DNA from: Candidatus Uhrbacteria bacterium
Lineage (GTDB): Bacteria; Patescibacteriota; Patescibacteriia; 2-12-FULL-60-25
Direction: 5' to 3'
DNA length: 12,705 bases
Assembly: GCA_016866635.1 (NCBI GenBank)
Contig: VGLT01000012.1
Location: 1-12,705, forward strand
Part shown: in pieces, positions 1 through 3,988 of the stretch
Layout of the letters: every line of letters begins with the position of its first letter
How positions within the stretch are numbered: position 1 is the stretch's first letter
The notes under the pieces: model-generated
What the model was told of the DNA's origin: nothing
What the model saw: only the letters and a program-made list of their open reading frames with translations
The model's database searches: none
Position numbers and translations under genes: made by a program

Positions 1-1
1 C

Positions 2-1117
2 GCCGACCCGGCGGTCAGCAAGGCGCCGGGGAAGCAGTGCAAGTCGATCAAGTCCCGCTGCTGGTCGGAAGGCCAGCTCGAGGCGGGGATCTGCGTCGAG
101 AACAGGGCGAGCGGGTACGCCCGGTGCAAGGCGAGCGGCGGCGAGGTCGACACCATCAAGATCAAGTGGGCCTGCCGCGAGAAGGTCGCGTGCATCCCGC
201 GCACGGCCTCGTTCGTCGCCCGCAAGGGCGTGCTACTCGAGCTCCTCCAGACCATCGCGGACGAGGACCCCGACACCAAGGAGGAGATCGCGAAGCTGAT
301 GCACGAGATCGTCGCCGCCAAGGTGCAGGCCCAGATCGACGCGGCGCTCGAGCCGGTGTGGGAGAAGGTCAACGCCCACGACGCGCGGTTCGAGAAGCAC
401 GAGGTGCGGTTCAGCACGATCGAGCGCATCCTCGAGAAGGCGGGTCTCCTGCCGGCGAAGAAGGCGGCGGGTCCGGACGAGATCGGCGACATCATGAACC
501 CGTCGCCCGCGCCGCCCCTCCCGGCACCCCCGGCGCCGCCCTCGCCCCCCGAGCCGGTCACCACGACCACGGCGACGGCGGCGACGTCGGACCGCACGGC
601 GTGGGGGCACTTCGACACCAACATCCTGTTCAAGGCCCCCTTCGGGCGGGCGGCGAACCTGATCGGTGGGAAGCTGCGGATGGGGACGCTCATCCGGATG
701 AACGAGGACTACCAGCTCCTCGCCGCCGGTGACATCGGAGTCGTCCACGCGAGCAACGACGAGCTCAAGCTCGACGCGAGCTTCGCCTACCTCGCGGCGA
801 CCCTGGGCGTCCAGCGCAAGTTCGCCGACGGCCGCATCGCGATCTCGGCGGCGGCGCTGTTCGACGCCGTCGTGCGGCAGGACGGGCCCAAGCTGCTCGG
901 CAGCGAGGACTCGACCAACGTGCTCGAGTGGTGCGGCGGCGCGGAGCTCCAGGGCAAGGTGTACGCGGTGAAGGACGTCCTGTTCTTCAACCTCGGCATC
1001 GCGCCCCAGGGGTGCCAGACCACCGTCCACAAGAACGAGGACGGCGGGAAGGTCAGCGCGGCGACGGTCGCGGCTTTCCGCCTCCGGTTGACGCTCGGGC
1101 TCGGCGTCGACCTGTAA
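2..1117 (+). CDS. 3' part of a Cys-containing, coiled-coil protein of unknown function (5' end outside window)
   Basis: The frame is open from base 2 to the TAA at 1115-1117, giving 371 visible residues; the true start lies upstream. A GTG at 230 could be called as a start, but the reading frame and GC-rich codon use run unbroken through the 76 residues before it, so I treat it as internal. Visible layout: an N-terminal stretch with five cysteines (about residues 1-65); a charged, heptad-like helical segment (about 90-150) likely to form a coiled coil; a low-complexity Pro/Ala then Thr/Ala linker (about 165-200); and a C-terminal domain of alternating hydrophobic and polar residues (about 200-371) that looks beta-rich and ends in LTLGLGVDL. 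The architecture suggests a surface or exported structural protein, perhaps oligomeric through the coiled coil, but I recognise no family. A Gram-negative outer-membrane barrel is an alternative for the C-terminus, though the last residue is not the usual Phe. Codons are strongly G/C-ending, unlike the genes to the right. Confidence 0.8.
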   Translation, partial: ADPAVSKAPGKQCKSIKSRCWSEGQLEAGICVENRASGYARCKASGGEVDTIKIKWACREKVACIPRTASFVARKGVLLELLQTIADEDPDTKEEIAKLMHEIVAAKVQAQIDAALEPVWEKVNAHDARFEKHEVRFSTIERILEKAGLLPAKKAAGPDEIGDIMNPSPAPPLPAPPAPPSPPEPVTTTTATAATSDRTAWGHFDTNILFKAPFGRAANLIGGKLRMGTLIRMNEDYQLLAAGDIGVVHASNDELKLDASFAYLAATLGVQRKFADGRIAISAAALFDAVVRQDGPKLLGSEDSTNVLEWCGGAELQGKVYAVKDVLFFNLGIAPQGCQTTVHKNEDGGKVSAATVAAFRLRLTLGLGVDL

Positions 1118-1135
1118 CTCTCCTGAACTACCCTG

Positions 1136-1165
1136 GTCGCCGCGGCATTTACTTGTCGCGGCGGC
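1136..1165 (+). terminator. GC-rich hairpin just after the first gene
   Basis: CGCCGCG (1138-1144) and CGCGGCG (1157-1163) are perfect inverted repeats. The stem extends to 9 bp with a G-C and a T-G pair outside them, around a 12-base loop. It begins 19 bases after the stop codon of the upstream gene, so it is a plausible transcription stop. No T-run follows, so it is not a classical intrinsic terminator and may only protect the 3' end. Confidence 0.4.
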
Positions 1166-1233
1166 TAGATTCGAACCGATCTCTCAGAGGTCGCTTCAAA
1201 TCAACTATTAAGTCTAGGCTTGATAGTCAGGAC

Positions 1234-1261
1234 TTTAGACATTGCGATTCAGTGATATACA
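1234..1261 (+). promoter_or_regulatory. Possible promoter for the Cys-rich gene
   Basis: In the AT-rich middle of the 1118-1417 spacer, TTTAGA (1234-1239) and TATACA (1256-1261) stand 16 bases apart, each matching a sigma70-type box at four of six positions. Transcription from here would start near 1268 and give a leader of about 150 bases containing both foldable elements listed next. Matches this loose occur by chance, so the call is weak. Confidence 0.25.
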
Positions 1262-1284
1262 TGGATAAGGCAACCAGCCCCACA

Positions 1285-1328
1285 CGTTCTCATTTCAATT
1301 GATTTTTTTATCGATTGAAGCGAGAACG
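1285..1328. repeat. Long imperfect hairpin with T-rich loop in the leader of the Cys-rich gene
   Basis: CGTTCTC (1285-1291) pairs perfectly with GAGAACG (1322-1328). After a 2x2 internal loop, TTCAATTGA (1294-1302) pairs with TCGATTGAA (1311-1319) through eight Watson-Crick pairs and one wobble. The loop is TTTTTTTA. Total stem is about 16 bp. No T-run follows on either strand, so it is not an obvious terminator. It could be a leader RNA structure, a protein-binding palindrome or a copy of a repeat family. Confidence 0.6.
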
Positions 1329-1384
1329 GGGTGGTGCTGGGACCCCCTTATCAGCCAAAAGCTGAAGAGGCGGTGACGCCACCC
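1329..1384 (+). promoter_or_regulatory. Second foldable leader element before the Cys-rich gene
   Basis: GGGTGGTG (1329-1336) can pair with CGCCACCC (1377-1384): eight pairs, one wobble. Inside it, TCAGC (1351-1355) pairs with GCTGA (1361-1365) around CAAAA, extended by CCTT against AGAGG. The result is a closed outer stem holding an inner hairpin, 20 bases before the Shine-Dalgarno. The layout resembles a small structured leader, but it does not carry conserved bases of any riboswitch class I could compare by eye (c-di-GMP-I, fluoride, ZTP, glycine). Confidence 0.35.
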
Positions 1385-1403
1385 AGAGATCTCGACGACC
1401 TTC

Positions 1404-1410
1404 AAGGAGG
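1404..1410 (+). promoter_or_regulatory. Strong Shine-Dalgarno deciding the start of the Cys-rich gene
   Basis: AAGGAGG lies 7 bases before ATG 1418. This fixes that start over the in-frame GTG at 1331, which has no ribosome site and would put hydrophilic sequence ahead of the signal peptide. Confidence 0.85.
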
Positions 1411-1417
1411 ATGGACC

Positions 1418-3793
1418 ATGCGAAACCTGAACCTCGGCATCACCCTCGCGACCATGGTGGTCGCGGGGACCGTCAACCTCGCCTGTACGGCGAACCCCGA
1501 CGCGCTCGGGAACGGCACCAGGGCGATCGGGGAGTCCTGCGACGACAAGAACACGTTCTGCGCCAAGGGCGAGTGCAGGAACGGCATCTGCGCGTGCACG
1601 GCCAACAGCCAGTGCGCGCAGGGCCAGACCTGCGATCTCGCGAGCGGCAAGTGCGTCGGCGGGTCGCCGGCCATGTGCGGCAAGCCGTGCGGGCAGGGCT
1701 GCACCAACCTGTGCGGCGCGGGCGGGTCCTGCACGAACTTCGGCGACTGCATGACCGGCCTCGTGTGCGACAACACCGGGAAGTGCGCGTCGACCACGCC
1801 CTCGACCGGCAGCTGCTCGGATTTCACCCGCAACGGCACCGAGACCGACGTCGACTGCGGCGGGCGGTGCGGCGCGACGTGCGGCTACCTCAAGCAGTGC
1901 GCGGTGAACGCGGACTGCGCGAGCGGCTCGTGCCTCAACAACACGTGCCAGCGAGCGGCCAACACCCACACCTGCAACGACGGCTTCCAGAACCAGAACG
2001 AGTCGGACGTCGACTGCGGTGGCGTCTGCAACCCGTGCGTCAACGGGCGGAGCTGCAACTCCAACGCCGACTGCGCGTCCAACCGGTGCCTCAACGGGAC
2101 GTGCAACCCCGTCAACCAGGTCACGTGTCAGGACGGCGTCTTCAACGGCGCCGAGACCGACGTCGACTGCGGTGGTGGGGTGTGCCCGCGGTGCGGGATC
2201 AACAAGTTCTGCGGCGGCAACGCCGACTGCCTGTCCGGGCTCTGCTCCAGCGGGCGGTGCGTGGTCGTGGCCTCGTGCAACGACGGCGTGCGCAACCAGG
2301 ACGAGACCGACGTCGACTGCGGCGGCGTCTGCGCGAAGTGCGCGAACGGCAGGAACTGCGGGAACGCGAACGACTGCCAGTCGGGCGCGTGCAACGGAAC
2401 GTGCTACACCCCGCAGCAGCCCCCGCAGCCGTCGTGCAACGACGGCCTCCGCAACCAGAACGAGACGGACGTCGACTGCGGCGGCGTCTGCGCGAAGTGC
2501 GCGAACGGGAAGTTCTGCTCCTCGAACGCGGACTGCGTGAACGGCTCGTGCAACGGCAACATCTGTGGCGGCGGGAACCAGTGCCTGAAGCTGTGCGGCG
2601 GATGCGCTCCGCCGTGCATCGAAGGGCAGAGCTGTGGCATCGATTCCGACTGCCGCGTCGGTCTCGTGTGCCGCACGAGCGGAAACACGATGACCTGCCA
2701 GCAGCCGCAGAACCAGTGCTCCAACGGCATCCGCGACGGCCTCGAGACCGGCATCGACTGCGGCGGGAACAACGCCTGCAGCCGGTGCCCCAACGGGGTC
2801 GCGTGCGGGGTCGGGGGCGACTGCGTGAGCGGGAACTGCCAGGGCGGCTTCTGCGCCCAGCAGCAGGGAGGTCAGTGCGGGTCGGTCGGTCAGGCGTGCT
2901 GTGCGAACAACACGTGCCCGGGCGGAGGCTTCTGCTCCAACGGGACGTGCACGCAGAACCAGGGCGGCGGCGGGGCGACGTGTCAGGACGGGCTCCACAA
3001 CAACCAGGAGTCCGACACCGACTGCGGTGGCCCGAACTGCGGGCGCTGCAGCAACGGCAGGCGCTGCCAGTTGAACACGGACTGCGTTTCGCTGACCTGC
3101 TCCGGCGGGTTCTGCGCCAACGCGAACACGTGCAACAACGGGCAGACCGACGTCGGCGAGACCGACGTCGACTGCGGCGGCCAGAGCTGCGCCGGCTGCG
3201 CCTTCGGGCGAGTCTGCAAGCTCTCGAGCGACTGCCAGCAGGGTCTCTCGTGCGTCGGTGGGCGGTGCGGCAACCAGCAGCAGGCGTGCGCGAACGGCGC
3301 CGGGTGCGGGCTCGGGTGCAACGCGCTGTGCGGGCTCGGCCAGACGTGCCGCTTCGCCGAGGACTGCTCGTCCAACGCGTGCGTGGCCGGCACCTGCATC
3401 CAGGGGGGCGGCAAGGTGGCGTACACGGTGCAGGTCACCATGAACGGCAACCCGACGCAGACGCGCGTGCGGCAGTGGGAGGACTGGACCTCGGCGGTCG
3501 ACCAGCCCGGGTGCACGGCCAACGGCAACACGGTCAGCTGCACCATCCAGGTCGGCAACGACAAGCCGGCCGCGTTCCAGGGCGAGGGCATCGTCAACGG
3601 TAGCGTCACGAGCTACGCCATCGGCATCGCCGGCGGCGTGACCGTGAAGAACGGCACCATCCGGGTCTGGGCGGGCGGCGTCGAGCAGCAGCTCGTCGAG
3701 ATGCCCAACGCCGGCGGCGGGCTCAACCTCGCCGTCAAGTCCGCGCCGTGCCCGGCCCGCCTCAAGCGGGACCAGAACGGCATCTGCCGGTAG
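1418..3793 (+). CDS. Secreted Cys-rich protein with eight DVDCGG-type repeats
   Basis: Starts at ATG 1418 behind a perfect Shine-Dalgarno; 791 residues. Residues 1-22 form a signal peptide: short N-region with one Arg, then a hydrophobic core ending LA before Cys23. The lipobox is imperfect (Asn at -3), so it may be a lipoprotein or simply secreted. The body (about 24-660) is cysteine-rich. Eight copies of a unit fitting C-x-(D/N)-x(7)-E-(T/S)-x(2)-D-C-G-G, each followed by more spaced cysteines and usually an NxDC motif, begin near residue 132; the last starts near 571. The Asp-rich core suggests calcium binding and the cysteines suggest disulfides; both are inference. The last 125 residues (about 665-791) are a different, Gly/Val/Thr-rich, probably beta domain that also occurs only once. 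Similar DVDCGG repeats are familiar in secreted proteins of Myxococcota and other environmental bacteria; no enzyme activity can be assigned. Codons are strongly GC-biased against the genes downstream. Likely surface or matrix protein. Confidence 0.9.
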   Translation: MRNLNLGITLATMVVAGTVNLACTANPDALGNGTRAIGESCDDKNTFCAKGECRNGICACTANSQCAQGQTCDLASGKCVGGSPAMCGKPCGQGCTNLCGAGGSCTNFGDCMTGLVCDNTGKCASTTPSTGSCSDFTRNGTETDVDCGGRCGATCGYLKQCAVNADCASGSCLNNTCQRAANTHTCNDGFQNQNESDVDCGGVCNPCVNGRSCNSNADCASNRCLNGTCNPVNQVTCQDGVFNGAETDVDCGGGVCPRCGINKFCGGNADCLSGLCSSGRCVVVASCNDGVRNQDETDVDCGGVCAKCANGRNCGNANDCQSGACNGTCYTPQQPPQPSCNDGLRNQNETDVDCGGVCAKCANGKFCSSNADCVNGSCNGNICGGGNQCLKLCGGCAPPCIEGQSCGIDSDCRVGLVCRTSGNTMTCQQPQNQCSNGIRDGLETGIDCGGNNACSRCPNGVACGVGGDCVSGNCQGGFCAQQQGGQCGSVGQACCANNTCPGGGFCSNGTCTQNQGGGGATCQDGLHNNQESDTDCGGPNCGRCSNGRRCQLNTDCVSLTCSGGFCANANTCNNGQTDVGETDVDCGGQSCAGCAFGRVCKLSSDCQQGLSCVGGRCGNQQQACANGAGCGLGCNALCGLGQTCRFAEDCSSNACVAGTCIQGGGKVAYTVQVTMNGNPTQTRVRQWEDWTSAVDQPGCTANGNTVSCTIQVGNDKPAAFQGEGIVNGSVTSYAIGIAGGVTVKNGTIRVWAGGVEQQLVEMPNAGGGLNLAVKSAPCPARLKRDQNGICR
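2273..2508 (+). repeat. Recent 77-bp duplication inside the Cys-rich gene
   Basis: Bases 2273-2349 and 2432-2508 match at 73 of 77 positions, offset by 159 bases (53 codons, so in frame). They encode repeat units four and five. Other units share the protein pattern but are more diverged in DNA, so this pair looks like the most recent duplication or a gene-conversion event. Confidence 0.85.
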
Positions 3794-3803
3794 ATCTACC
3801 GGC
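3786..3803. repeat. Perfect 18-bp palindrome over the stop codon
   Basis: GCCGGTAGATCTACCGGC is fully self-complementary and includes the TAG stop (3791-3793) of the Cys-rich gene. As RNA it could only form a tight hairpin with few loop bases, or dimerise; as DNA it could be a dimeric protein site. Confidence 0.6.
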
Positions 3804-3811
3804 CGGGGAAA

Positions 3812-3849
3812 ACTACCCCCGTTAGCGCCACGCCGCGGCGCAAAGTAGT
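3812..3849. repeat. Two-part stem-loop downstream of the Cys-rich gene
   Basis: ACTAC (3812-3816) pairs with GTAGT (3845-3849), enclosing GCGCC (3825-3829) paired with GGCGC (3837-3841) around a 7-base loop. GGGG at 3805-3808 can alternatively pair with CCCC at 3816-3820. Function unknown. Confidence 0.4.
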
Positions 3850-3858
3850 CGGACACCC

Positions 3859-3881
3859 CATCGGCCCTGTCAAAGCCGATG
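3859..3881. repeat. 7-bp hairpin before the terminator
   Basis: CATCGGC (3859-3865) and GCCGATG (3875-3881) are perfect inverted repeats around a 9-base loop. No T-run follows. It is the third of four inverted repeats in the 3786-3949 interval. Confidence 0.45.
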
Positions 3882-3907
3882 ATGAAACGAATCGCAACCT
3901 CTAACCG

Positions 3908-3949
3908 AGCGCCTCCGTCGACTGACAATCGATGGGGGCGCTTTTCTTT
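3908..3949 (+). terminator. Intrinsic terminator between the Cys-rich gene and the helicase-nuclease gene
   Basis: AGCGCCTCCGTCGA (3908-3921) pairs with TCGATGGGGGCGCT (3929-3942): 14 pairs, two of them wobbles, 7-base loop, followed by TTTTCTTT. This is a textbook terminator on the plus strand. It most simply ends the Cys-rich transcript, 115 bases after its stop. Because it lies only about 40 bases before the next start, attenuation of the helicase gene is a second possibility. Confidence 0.85.
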
Positions 3950-3988
3950 ATTTGCATAACTTAAGATCGGAAGGCAGAATCTTTGAAC

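Noticed and set aside
1166..1190. GGTTCGAATC on the minus strand, like a tRNA T-loop
   Set aside because: The flanking bases do not form a T-stem (mismatches at two of five positions) and no acceptor, D or anticodon arms can be built around it, also not as a permuted tRNA.
37..1302. Other long frames overlapping the first gene (37-732, 928-1302, minus 233-1030)
   Set aside because: Arg- or Ser-rich shadows of a GC-rich gene; none has domain-like sequence.
1801..3200. CRISPR-like regular repeats
   Set aside because: The periodicity is codon-based, inside an open frame, with diverged units; it is protein repeat DNA, not repeat-spacer structure.
1411..3603. 730-codon plus-strand frame overlapping the Cys-rich gene
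   Set aside because: The product is Arg-rich and patternless, while the other frame has a signal peptide, repeats and a perfect ribosome site.
3805..3890. Possible c-di-GMP-I riboswitch (GCGCAAAG looks like part of the consensus)
   Set aside because: The conserved CAAACC, GAAA tetraloop receptor and ACGCAAAGC blocks are not present in order, and it sits mostly after a gene's stop.
3786..3949. Integron attC site or gene cassette boundary
   Set aside because: Inverted repeats are present, but I see no RYYYAAC/GTTRRRY core pair at the ends, no integrase and no series of small cassettes.
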